The notes under the pieces are model-generated. The model was not told the DNA's origin. It made no database searches and worked only from the letters and a program-made list of their open reading frames with translations. From Actinomadura sp. K4S16 (lineage in GTDB: Bacteria; Actinomycetota; Actinomycetes; Streptosporangiales; Streptosporangiaceae): a DNA stretch of 64,000 bases. This document shows positions 56,799 to 63,802 of the stretch, piece after piece (within the stretch, counting starts at the first letter, position 1; every line of letters starts with the position of its first letter). The stretch spans positions 78,485 through 142,484 of the forward strand of contig NZ_BDDE01000030.1 of the NCBI RefSeq assembly GCF_008327685.1. Direction: 5' to 3'. The translations under genes were made by a program, and so were the position numbers.

Positions 56799-57506
56799 GT
56801 GAAGGCTCCCATCAGGCTGGTCGCGCCCTTGGCGGCCGCGACCGCCGCGCTCGCCCTGGCGGCGCCCGCCGCCTCCGCCGCGACCACCACGATCCGCGAG
56901 GAGACCGCCGCCGGAGCGCCGTACTCCGGCAACTGGCAGGTCGCCACCGTCGGGGCGCTCCAGTTCTCCGTCGACTACCTCGGCGCGAAGGTCACGGGCT
57001 CCTGCGACGGCGCCCGGCTGCAGGGCACCGTCCAGTCCACCGGCGCGGGCGAGTTGACCGCAGCGTCGATCGGCGCGTGCCGGACGTCCAACGGCCTCAG
57101 CTCTCCGGCCACCGACCTCGACCTCGGCGAGGTGGCCGACAGGAGCGGCCAGGTCGCCTACGACCCGGTCCAGGGCGGCCGGGACGGCGTCCTGTCCATC
57201 AACGGCGGCCTGCGCTTCAAGATGGAGGGCAAGATCCTAGGCATCACCGTCACCTGCTACTACGGGTTCCGGACGGGGAGCACCGACGGTCTGCGCTTCG
57301 ACGTCTACAACCGCGACAACCCGAACCGTCCGATGCCGGACCAGGACGACGCGCAGGGCAGGTCCGACGACATCACGCTCGTGCGGCAGACGGGCAGCAG
57401 CGCGCTGTGCCCCTCCAACGGCACGGGCAGCGGCTCCGCCATCGCCCGCGGTGAGAGCACGCCGGGCTCCGGGGTCTTCGACCGCAAGCTCTACCTGACC
57501 TCGTAA
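56799..57506 (+). CDS. Secreted protein of unknown function
   Basis: This 235-residue protein has a signal peptide (KAPIRLVAPLAAATAALALA, cleavage after AASAA near residue 28). The mature part is beta-rich: GNWQVATVGALQFSVDYLGA, VTGSCDGARLQGTVQSTGAG, VLSINGGLRFKMEGKILGIT and VTCYYGF. Four Cys could form two disulfides. Such modular strands with a short Gly-rich end resemble secreted actinomycete proteins of the neocarzinostatin-like or DUF-type sandwich class, but I cannot assign a family. It starts with GTG at 56799 behind GAGGAGGAAAA. Inverted repeats upstream suggest regulated expression. Confidence 0.7.
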   Translation: MKAPIRLVAPLAAATAALALAAPAASAATTTIREETAAGAPYSGNWQVATVGALQFSVDYLGAKVTGSCDGARLQGTVQSTGAGELTAASIGACRTSNGLSSPATDLDLGEVADRSGQVAYDPVQGGRDGVLSINGGLRFKMEGKILGITVTCYYGFRTGSTDGLRFDVYNRDNPNRPMPDQDDAQGRSDDITLVRQTGSSALCPSNGTGSGSAIARGESTPGSGVFDRKLYLTS

Positions 57507-57527
57507 CCCCGGCGCGGCAGGCGGAGA

Positions 57528-57587
57528 GGCGGCCGGGTCCCGGGGCCGGTGCAAGGGAGTGTTCATCCTCCTCGGGGCCCGGCCGCC
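57528..57587 (+). terminator. Inverted repeat with 10-bp arms behind the secreted-protein gene
   Basis: GGCGGCCGGG (57528-57537) pairs with CCCGGCCGCC (57578-57587) over a 40-nt loop that itself contains CCCGGGGCC. The rest of 57588-57804 shows CCGACC-N10-GGTCGG (57631-57652) and no gene. Confidence 0.42.
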
Positions 57588-57804
57588 CTCACTGTGCCCT
57601 CGCGGTGCTGGGTCGCCGTGTCGGAAAGAGCCGACCGGGGGCGTACGGTCGGAATCCTTCTGGGACGGTCGCGAGGAATTCGAGCGTAACTCCGCAGGTC
57701 AGTCCTCGGTAATGACAGCGTGCTTACAGTTGTTTCCCACACGTGTCCGAAGTGGGGCGTGGCAAAATCACCGCCCTTTCCGGCGGGCGCCCCGCCGCCG
57801 TCCG

Positions 57805-58674
57805 CTACCCCCGCGCGGCGGTCCGCCCGACGAAGTCGCGGAGCAGGGCGACGGCCCGGTCCGGATCCTCCCTGAACACCCCGTGGCCCGTGGCGGGCAG
57901 CACGTGCAGCTCGGCTGTGCCCTCCGGCAGGGCCTCGGCGAGCTTCCGGGCCGCCGAGACCGTCGCGACGGGGTCGTCCTCTCCGTTCAGGACCAGGACG
58001 GGCCGGACGATCCGCTCAAGGTACGGCCACGGGTCGAACGCGCCCGCGAGCGAGCGCCGGAAATGCTCAATGACGTCGCGGTTCCACCGGATGCGGGCCA
58101 GCCTGTCCCTCGCCTCCGGGGCGCCGTCCGGACGCCGCGAGTACAGGGGCAGGCACACGCGCTCCCAGTCGTCCTGGACGTCCTCCCCGCCCCAGTAGCG
58201 GCGCGCGATGTCGCGGGCCTTAGCGCCGCCGAGCCGCTCGAAGACCTCCAGGCGCTCCTCGGCGGGACCCGGCATCACGCTGTCGAGCACCACACCGCGA
58301 ACGCGCTCCGGGTGGCGGTGCGCGACCGTCAGCGCCACCCACCCGCCGCTGGACGTCCCGAGGAGGACCGGGTCGTCGATGCCCAGCGCGTCGCAGAAGT
58401 CGACGACGTCGTCCGCCCAGCGCTCCCACGTCCACAGCGCGGGCTCGCTCACGTCCGACCGGCCGCTGCCGCGCTGGTCCAGGTAGACGACCTGCGCGAA
58501 CTCGGTCGCCCGCCCCAGCACCGGCTTGAACAGCGAATGGTCGGCGCCGGGACCGCCGTGCAGCGCCACGACCACGGGCCGCTCAGCCATCGCCGCACCG
58601 TCCGGGACCAGCCCGGCGCCCTCGACGTCGAAGTAGAGGCGCACACCGCCGATGTCGATCCGCATCCGTCCCAT
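57805..58674 (-). CDS. Alpha/beta hydrolase, proline-iminopeptidase-like
   Basis: This 289-residue protein (ATG 58674; ATG 58665 would give 286) opens VRLYFDVEGAGLV, with the oxyanion motif VVVALHGGPGADHSLFKP, DQRGSGRSDVSEP, nucleophile elbow LLGTSSGGWVALTVA (GxSxG as GTSSG), Asp in LVLNGEDDPVA and His in LPATGHGVF. HGGPG and DQRGSGRS are the hallmarks of prolyl aminopeptidases and related esterases. It should act in the cytosol on a peptide or ester. The start codon lies inside the long palindrome at 58670-58697. Confidence 0.87.
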   Translation of the reverse strand: MGRMRIDIGGVRLYFDVEGAGLVPDGAAMAERPVVVALHGGPGADHSLFKPVLGRATEFAQVVYLDQRGSGRSDVSEPALWTWERWADDVVDFCDALGIDDPVLLGTSSGGWVALTVAHRHPERVRGVVLDSVMPGPAEERLEVFERLGGAKARDIARRYWGGEDVQDDWERVCLPLYSRRPDGAPEARDRLARIRWNRDVIEHFRRSLAGAFDPWPYLERIVRPVLVLNGEDDPVATVSAARKLAEALPEGTAELHVLPATGHGVFREDPDRAVALLRDFVGRTAARG

Positions 58675-58697
58675 TGTGCCCCTGCGGGGACAATGGG
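58670..58697. promoter_or_regulatory. 28-bp palindrome spanning two divergent start codons
   Basis: CCCATTGT (58670-58677) pairs with ACAATGGG (58690-58697), and inside CCCC pairs with GGGG around TGC, with one unpaired G. Each arm contains an ATG read outward (58674 on minus, 58693 on plus) and a CATTGT hexamer. Both mRNAs would be leaderless or nearly so. Confidence 0.6.
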
Positions 58698-59193
58698 ACA
58701 TGTGAGAGCGGTGGCCATTTCCGACACCCACGCGCCGAGGCGCTGGAAGTCGTGCCCGCCGCGGGTGGCCGAGCACCTGCGGGGCGCCGACGTGATCCTG
58801 CACGCAGGCGACGTGTGCCTCGCCTCCGTCCTGGACGAGCTGGCCCAGTACGCGCCCGTCCACGCCGTCCTCGGCAACAACGACGGCCCGGACGTGGCGG
58901 AGTGGGGCGCGCCCGAACGCCTCGAACTCGACCTCGACGGCCTCGCCGTCGCGATGGTCCACGACAGCGGCCAGGCCCGGGGCCGCACCGCCCGGATGCG
59001 GCGCTGGTTCCCCGCCGCCGACCTCGTCGTGTTCGGGCACTCGCACATCCCGCTGGACGAGACCGGCGACGGCGTCCGCATCTTCAACCCCGGGTCGCCG
59101 ACCGACCGGCGCCGCCAGCCGCACGGCACCCTCGGCCTCCTCGACATCCGCGACGGCACGCTCACCGGGGCGCGGATCGTCCCGGTGACCTGA
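58693..59193 (+). CDS. YfcE/MJ0936-type metallophosphoesterase
   Basis: This 166-residue protein has all five calcineurin-like motifs: AISDTHAPRRW (D-x-H), ILHAGDV (GD), AVLGNNDG (GNND in place of GNHD), MVHDSG (H) and FGHSHIPLDE (GHSH). It hydrolyses phosphodiesters or phosphomonoesters with two metal ions. ATG 58693 is in the palindrome; GTG 58702 is an alternative start that removes MGH. It is divergent from the hydrolase gene. Confidence 0.88.
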   Translation: MGHVRAVAISDTHAPRRWKSCPPRVAEHLRGADVILHAGDVCLASVLDELAQYAPVHAVLGNNDGPDVAEWGAPERLELDLDGLAVAMVHDSGQARGRTARMRRWFPAADLVVFGHSHIPLDETGDGVRIFNPGSPTDRRRQPHGTLGLLDIRDGTLTGARIVPVT

Positions 59194-59269
59194 CCCTCGC
59201 CCTCGACCGGCGGGGCGCCGCATGGAATCGTCCCCCGCAGACGACCGCGAGGATGAGAGGGACCCCGGC

Positions 59270-60079
59270 ATGACCGACCGCGTCACCGTGCACGTCCACG
59301 AGGGGGTCGCCGACGTGCGGCTCAACCGACCCGACAAGCTGAACGCCCTCGACCTGGCCATGTTCGAGGCGCTCGCCCGGACCGGGGACGCGATCGCCGC
59401 CGACGCGTCCGTCCGGGCCGTGGTCCTGTCGGGGGAGGGCCGCGCGTTCTGCGCCGGCCTGGACTTCGCCAACTTCGCCGCCATGGCCGGCGACGGCGCC
59501 GGACGCCGCTCCGGCGACATCACCGAGCGCGAGCCGGGACGCATCACCAACCTCGGCCAGCAGGCCGTGCACGTGTGGCGGGAAATGCCGCAGCCCGTCA
59601 TCGCCGCCGTCCACGGGCACGCCCTCGGCGGGGGCCTGCAGATCGCGCTCGGCGCCGACATCCGCATCGCCGCCCCGGACGCGCGCCTGTCCGTCCTGGA
59701 GATCCGCTGGGGCCTGGTGCCCGACATGACCGGCACCGCCGCGCTGATCCGCCTCGTCGGCGAGGACGTCGCGAAGGAGCTGACCTTCACCGGCCGCATG
59801 ATCTCCGGAGCGGACGCCGTCCGCATCGGCCTGGCCACCCGCACCGCCGATGACCCGCACGCCGCCGCGACAGACCTCGCCCGCGAGATCGCCGGCAACA
59901 GCCCCGACGCCGTCCGGGGGGCCAAGCGCCTGCTCAACCGCGCCGCCGACACCGACCTGGCCGGCCAGTTCCTCGAAGAGTCCCGCACGCTCGCCGCCCT
60001 GCGCGGAAGCCCCAACCAGGTCGAAGCCGTCCGCGCCCACTTCGACAAGCGCCCACCCGCCTTCAGCGACCCCGTCTGA
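59270..60079 (+). CDS. Enoyl-CoA hydratase/isomerase (crotonase) family protein
   Basis: This 269-residue enzyme has VADVRLNRPDKLNALDLAMF, VVLSGEGRAFCAGLDF (first oxyanion strand), HGHALGGGLQIALGADIRIA (second) and WGLVPDMTG with the hydrolase/isomerase acidic position. The Glu pair needed for hydration is only partly there (LEIRWGLVPDMTG), so an isomerase or other crotonase activity is possible. It starts with ATG at 59270 behind GAGAGGG. It follows the phosphoesterase by 76 bp in the same orientation. Confidence 0.87.
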   Translation: MTDRVTVHVHEGVADVRLNRPDKLNALDLAMFEALARTGDAIAADASVRAVVLSGEGRAFCAGLDFANFAAMAGDGAGRRSGDITEREPGRITNLGQQAVHVWREMPQPVIAAVHGHALGGGLQIALGADIRIAAPDARLSVLEIRWGLVPDMTGTAALIRLVGEDVAKELTFTGRMISGADAVRIGLATRTADDPHAAATDLAREIAGNSPDAVRGAKRLLNRAADTDLAGQFLEESRTLAALRGSPNQVEAVRAHFDKRPPAFSDPV

Positions 60080-60380
60080 CACCCCGAGCGACCGGACGGG
60101 CCTCGCCGAGCCCATCTCCCGCCCCGCGAGACCGCGCACAGGCGCTCGAGCCCTCGGAGTATCCGGGAACGCCGGACTCGGCGAGGTCGTCACCCCGGCG
60201 GACCGGGCGTGGCCGACCATGCGGCTCCGAAGGCCGCACATGCCCGTTCGGCCATCCATCGCACCGGACGAGGCCGAGGAGTCGAGACGGTGACGGACGA
60301 TCTCCGGAGCCCCCGAGGGCACCATGCAGGGCGACAGGGGCCGGTGCGGTCCGCGTTCGACTCCCTGGCGATCATGAGGC
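60080..60380. other. Intergenic region before the PadR cluster
   Basis: About 300 bp of GC-rich DNA. I see no gene with a ribosome binding site and no strong hairpin. Short open frames here have biased Pro/Arg composition as expected by chance. Confidence 0.35.
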
Positions 60381-60423
60381 CTCGTATGTAGAGTACGAGC
60401 CATGGGCTATGTAGAGTTCGAGC
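60381..60423. promoter_or_regulatory. PadR-cluster promoter/operator with palindrome and 23-bp-phased repeat
   Basis: CTCGTA-tgtagag-TACGAG (60381-60399) is an inverted repeat. TATGTAGAGTACGAGC (60385-60400) is repeated as TATGTAGAGTTCGAGC (60408-60423), 15 of 16 identical, period 23 bp. The -10 TAGAGT (60389-60394) lies 7 bp before the ATG at 60402, so the mRNA should be leaderless, and the second repeat lies in codons 3-8. The PadR protein encoded next is the likely binder. Confidence 0.65.
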
Positions 60424-60626
60424 GACGCGGAGGCGGGTCGGGCCGGTCCGGGGTATTCGTCGCCTGGGAGTTGCTGGCCTGGCTGGGGATCGCTTCGGCG
60501 GCGGTCGGGGCGGCCGTGGTGGCGTGGCTGATGCCGGCGGTGGCCGGGCCTGTCGGAGTCGCGGCGGCGGTGGCGGGGCTGCTGCTGGCGGTCCGCGGCG
60601 GGATGCGGGGAAGGGGAGCACGGTGA
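60402..60626 (+). CDS. Small two-helix membrane protein of a PadR cluster
   Basis: This 74-residue protein has MGYVEFERRGGG and then two hydrophobic helices separated by a short Pro/Gly turn (WELLAWLGIASAAVGAAVVA and AGPVGVAAAVAGLLLAV), ending in RGGMRGRGAR on the cytoplasmic side. It is first in the cluster, has no ribosome binding site (leaderless promoter) and overlaps padR by GTGA. I do not know a family for it. Small membrane partners of PadR regulators are seen in many actinomycetes. Confidence 0.62.
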   Translation: MGYVEFERRGGGSGRSGVFVAWELLAWLGIASAAVGAAVVAWLMPAVAGPVGVAAAVAGLLLAVRGGMRGRGAR

Positions 60627-60982
60627 CCCGGGGGCCGCGGATGACCGTGCAGACCCAGATGGTGCTACGCCAGGCGCTGCTGGAACCGAACCGGGAGTGG
60701 TACGGGCTGGAGATGGTGCAGGCCACCGAGTTGCCCACCGGCACGGTCTATCCGATCATCACCCGCCTCGAACAGGCCGGATGGATCACGTCCCGCTGGG
60801 AGGAGCCGGCCGAGCAGCGCGACGCCGACGCCCTCGGCCGCCCCCGCCGCCGCTACTACAAGCTCACACAGGAGGGCGCCGAGAACGCCCGCCTCGCCCT
60901 GGCCAAGGCACACGCCAACCGCGCCACCGCCCCCAAGCCCTGGAACACCCTGCGTCCGCACGCCCCCGGAGCCAGTCCGTGA
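60623..60982 (+). CDS. PadR family transcriptional regulator
   Basis: This 119-residue winged-helix protein reads MVLRQALLEPNREWYGLEMV, QATELPTGTVYPIITRLEQA and GWITSRWEEPAEQRDADALG, then RPRRRYYKLTQEG. This is the compact PadR subfamily 2 without a long C-terminal helix. PadR proteins bind 16-20 bp palindromes as dimers, usually repress their own operon and release DNA on ligand binding. GTG 60623 overlaps the upstream stop and its own stop overlaps the next start (GTGA). Confidence 0.85.
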   Translation: MTRGPRMTVQTQMVLRQALLEPNREWYGLEMVQATELPTGTVYPIITRLEQAGWITSRWEEPAEQRDADALGRPRRRYYKLTQEGAENARLALAKAHANRATAPKPWNTLRPHAPGASP

Positions 60983-61821
60983 CCCGCCCCGCGTCCTTCA
61001 AGGACCAGCTCTGCCCCGTCCGCGACTCCCAGGTTGTATCCGGCGACTCTCACTGCACGGTCTGTAGAGGACGCCTCCTAGGACCGCGCTCTACCCCCGA
61101 CCTGGGCGCGCTGAAGGCCGCGTGCCTCCACCTCGCCGCCGGCCTCGTCCCGGCGGCCAATGCGGTAGCGGCCGCGGCGGCGCGCGCCGAACACGCAAGC
61201 ACCGGCGCGGTGGCCAGAGCGGCGGGCGCGGCGGGCATGCCTGCGCACATCGCGAAGGCGGCGGCGCGCAAAGCGGCCGTGGCGGCGGACGCGGCGGACG
61301 CGGCGGACGCGGCGAGGTACGCGGCGGAAGCGGTGCTCGCGGCGGCGAATGCCGCTGACGCGGCCACGACGGTGGAGGCGACAGGCGCGCAGGTGCGTAC
61401 GGGGTCGCGGGCGACGGACGCGGCTCGCGCGGCTGAGGCCGCGGCGGCGAAGGTTACGGTGTGGCCACTGAGAACGGCCTTATCGGTGGCTGAGGCTGTC
61501 TGGACGGGCACGGACGCGGCGGTGCTGGCAATGCAGGAGACCAGGCGAGTCTTCACAAGTGCGACAGGCGGCCAGGCCCAGCCTCGCGCGGTGACGGGCA
61601 CGGCGCGGCGGCCAGGGGTTTTGACGCGGCGTCTGCTGGCCGCCGGGTGTGCCCTGCTGCCCGCCGGTACCCGAGGTCGCTATGCCGAGGAGTGGTTGAG
61701 CCTGCTCACCGAGTTGCCCACCCGTCGGGCAGGGGCCGTCCATGTGCTGTCGATCCTGTGCGGCGCGCCGCGCCAGGCCTGGACGCTGCGCCGCCCCCTC
61801 AAGCACGTCCCGCCCGTCTGA
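60979..61821 (+). CDS. Alanine-rich helical protein, first of two tandem paralogues
   Basis: This 280-residue protein has a short CxxC-containing lead (HCTVCRGR), then about 130 residues of alanine-rich helix (AADAADAADAARYAAEAV, AVARAAGAAGMPAHIAKAAA). The conserved C-terminal domain is RRLLAAGCALLPAGTRGRYA, EEWLSLLTELPTRRAGAVHV and LSILCGAPRQAWTLRRPL. That (R/Y)-x-EEW-x-x-L tail resembles the cytoplasmic lead of actinomycete permease-like proteins placed behind PadR genes. No signal peptide. GTG at 60979 is coupled to padR. Function unknown. Confidence 0.65.
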   Translation: MTRPASFKDQLCPVRDSQVVSGDSHCTVCRGRLLGPRSTPDLGALKAACLHLAAGLVPAANAVAAAAARAEHASTGAVARAAGAAGMPAHIAKAAARKAAVAADAADAADAARYAAEAVLAAANAADAATTVEATGAQVRTGSRATDAARAAEAAAAKVTVWPLRTALSVAEAVWTGTDAAVLAMQETRRVFTSATGGQAQPRAVTGTARRPGVLTRRLLAAGCALLPAGTRGRYAEEWLSLLTELPTRRAGAVHVLSILCGAPRQAWTLRRPLKHVPPV

Positions 61822-61834
61822 CCAGGAGACCGCC

Positions 61835-62544
61835 GTGACCGACGCCTCCAGCCGCGAGCTCGACGCGAACAAGATTCAGGACGCACGTACCTATCTCGCC
61901 ACCCACTTTCCTCCCGCCGCCCGCGCGGCGGCGGCCGCGGCGGCCGCGGCGAGCCCGGGAGGGGCGGCGGCCGCGGTGCATTCGGCGAACGCAGCCGCCA
62001 CGGCGGACATGCTGGTCAGCGCATCGAGCATGATCGTGGAGCCGCGGGACGTAGCGGCCTTCGCAGCGGCCCTTGGAGAGGACGCCGCGCGCGTGGCGGC
62101 GAATGCGGCGCGCGCGGCGAGCATGGAGGGCGCGCCCTGGACGGGGCGTGCGGTGGCCCAGGCAGGGAGCGCGGCGCGCGACGCGGCCGCCGCGGCGAAC
62201 CTGACGGGCGAGGCGCTCGCTGTGTTCGCGGCGGTGGACGCGGCACTGCGGGCTCTGCGGGAGGCCGAGAGGGTCTTCACCATGTTGGCCGTTGGCAGGT
62301 CCGGGGCACATGCCGTGGCCGGTGGGGTCCGGGCACCGGGGAGCGTGGCGCGGAGGTTGCTCGCCGCCGGGTGCGCGTTGCTGCCTGCCGGCGATCGAGC
62401 CCGCTACAACGAGGAGTGGCTGAGCTGCTCACGGAGTCGCCGACCCGTCGGGCACGGGCCGCCCATGTGCTGTCCATACTGTGCGGCACACCGCACCAGG
62501 CCTGGACGCTGCGGCGCCCCCTCAAGCGCGTCCCGCCCGCCTGA
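61835..62544 (+). pseudogene. Second alanine-rich paralogue, frameshifted near its end
   Basis: GTG 61835 (AGGAGA ahead) starts TDASSRELDANKIQDARTYL, followed by an Ala-rich helical part and RRLLAAGCALLPAGDRARYN EEWLS (given in two parts), clearly homologous to the first copy. At about 62424 one C is missing (AGCTG instead of AGCCTG in copy 1). The original frame continues one step over as LLTESPTRRARAAHVLSILC and stops at 62544, exactly as in the paralogue. Without correction, translation would run on far past the cluster. Pseudogene, sequencing indel or programmed shift cannot be separated here. Confidence 0.72.
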
Positions 62545-62626
62545 CCGCCCAGGGGAGTGGCCGGCTCCTGATGGGACAGGCTCGTCGTTGTGCAGGGGCG
62601 GAGCACTCGGCCTTATGCGTTCGGGG

Positions 62627-63109
62627 TCAGGCGGCGAGGAACGATCCGGCCGGGAGGTTTCTGATCAGCCAGAAAAGGAGGACCGCTCCGAACAGGATCC
62701 AGATCAGGGCGGGGTGCGCCGCCTTCGTCCGGACGGGGCGGTCCAGGGCGCGGGCCCTCGCCCACCGGAGCCAGAAGAAGGCCAGAAGCGGAAGCATCGC
62801 CATGGTCAGGACGTTCAGCCCGAACGCCTCCTGGACGCGGCCATGGGCGAGCGCGTGAACCGTGCGCATGGACCCGCAGCCTGGGCACTGGAACCCGGTG
62901 ATGGCCAGGAAGGGGCAGGTCGGATAGTGCCCCCCTTCGTTCGGGTCCACCGCCGCGACGTAGCAGACGGCCGCGACGCTGAAGACGAGCACCGCGCCGG
63001 GCCGGAGCAGCCTGACGGCGAGTCCGGCCACGGGCCGTTGCGCACCGCCCGGGACTTCGGGAACCGGCCCGCCCCGCGGCGGCGGGGCGGGCCGGAACTC
63101 TTCCGTCAT
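62627..63109 (-). CDS. DUF2752 membrane protein
   Basis: This 160-residue protein has three predicted helices (AVLVFSVAAVCYVAAVDP, LTMAMLPLLAFFWLRW and WILFGAVLLFWLIRNLP). The DUF2752 core CPFLAITGFQCPGCGSMRTV with Cys pairs lies between the first and second. A role in membrane-linked signalling or antibiotic-type export has been discussed for the family but is not proven. ATG 63109 follows the CD225 stop by only 3 bp, so the two are cotranscribed. Confidence 0.82.
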   Translation of the reverse strand: MTEEFRPAPPPRGGPVPEVPGGAQRPVAGLAVRLLRPGAVLVFSVAAVCYVAAVDPNEGGHYPTCPFLAITGFQCPGCGSMRTVHALAHGRVQEAFGLNVLTMAMLPLLAFFWLRWARARALDRPVRTKAAHPALIWILFGAVLLFWLIRNLPAGSFLAA

Positions 63110-63112
63110 GGG

Positions 63113-63400
63113 TCAGCTGCCGTTGGCGCCGGCCATGGCGACGAGGAAGTAGATGACACCGACGATCACACCCAGGACCGCCGACGCGATCGCCCAGTTC
63201 TTGGCGTTGTTGGAGGAGTTGATCGCACCGGCGTGGTCGCCGGCCATCCACTTGGAGTTGACCTGCGCGGCGTAGACGATGGAAACGATGCCGGCGGGGA
63301 GGCAACAGAGGATCGTGGTGGCGACCGCCCATGCGAGATGGTTGGGGGGCGGCGGGGCGCCGGGGCTCGACGGTGGCGGCGGGGGAGGTGGGTAGGCCAT
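63113..63400 (-). CDS. CD225/dispanin family small membrane protein
   Basis: This 95-residue protein has a Pro-rich lead (PPPPPPPSSPGAPPPP), then helix 1 with the family's AVATTILCCLPAGIVSIVYA and the loop VNSKWMAGDHAGAINSSNNA, then helix 2 (AIASAVLGVIVGVIYFLVAM). The CCLP...G(I/V) motif is typical of dispanins, which include animal IFITM proteins. In actinobacteria the gene often precedes DUF2752, as here. ATG 63400 lies behind GGAGAGG. CTAC-N4-GTAG (63431-63442) lies upstream. Confidence 0.85.
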   Translation of the reverse strand: MAYPPPPPPPSSPGAPPPPNHLAWAVATTILCCLPAGIVSIVYAAQVNSKWMAGDHAGAINSSNNAKNWAIASAVLGVIVGVIYFLVAMAGANGS

Positions 63401-63514
63401 GTCGTACCTCTCCGTGCTGGGCTGGGTGAGCTACTTAGGTAGATGGTGCCCCGGCACGCCAGGTTCCCCTCAATACGGCACAACCTGGCCGCAGGGCACC
63501 GCGCCGGGGCCGAT

Positions 63515-63543
63515 TTGACTCGGGCGCTCCGACCGCGTAAGTT
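63515..63543 (+). promoter_or_regulatory. rrn promoter P1
   Basis: TTGACT (63515-63520), 17-bp spacer, TAAGTT (63538-63543), reading toward the rRNA leader. Confidence 0.55.
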
Positions 63544-63674
63544 AACCCCCCGTCCCCTCACGGATGCAGGACGCCCACATGGCGGCCGGCCGAAGCATGG
63601 GGAAACCACCAACGAACCAGCCGACGCGGTCTCGCCGTGTCTGCCGTGCCGTGGTGGGTCGGAAAGGCTCGATT

Positions 63675-63702
63675 TTGACAATCGGACCGGATCTGATGAA
63701 AT
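63675..63702 (+). promoter_or_regulatory. rrn promoter P2
   Basis: TTGACA (63675-63680), 16-bp spacer, TGAAAT (63697-63702). Its sequence resembles P3 throughout (TTGACA-TC-GGAC-GGATC-GAT-AA), so the two look like a tandem duplication about 92 bp apart. Confidence 0.55.
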
Positions 63703-63766
63703 AGCTCCACCGCCCGGAAGGTGCCGCGCAAGCGGGGTTGGAAAGGCGTATCGGAGAAGCCCGGAA

Positions 63767-63794
63767 TTGACAGTCCGGACGGATCCGATAAAGT
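63767..63794 (+). promoter_or_regulatory. rrn promoter P3
   Basis: TTGACA (63767-63772), 16-bp spacer, TAAAGT (63789-63794). It is the nearest to the leader and has the best -10. Confidence 0.62.
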
Positions 63795-63802
63795 AAGGCG
63801 AG

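Noticed and set aside
57559..58692. N-terminal extension of the phosphoesterase back to 57559
   Set aside because: It is antisense to the hydrolase gene, and the family's first motif starts right after ATG 58693.
61742..63442. One long plus-strand protein from the second alanine-rich gene to 63442
   Set aside because: Past 62424 the frame is the wrong one (lost base), and it runs antisense through the DUF2752 and CD225 genes.
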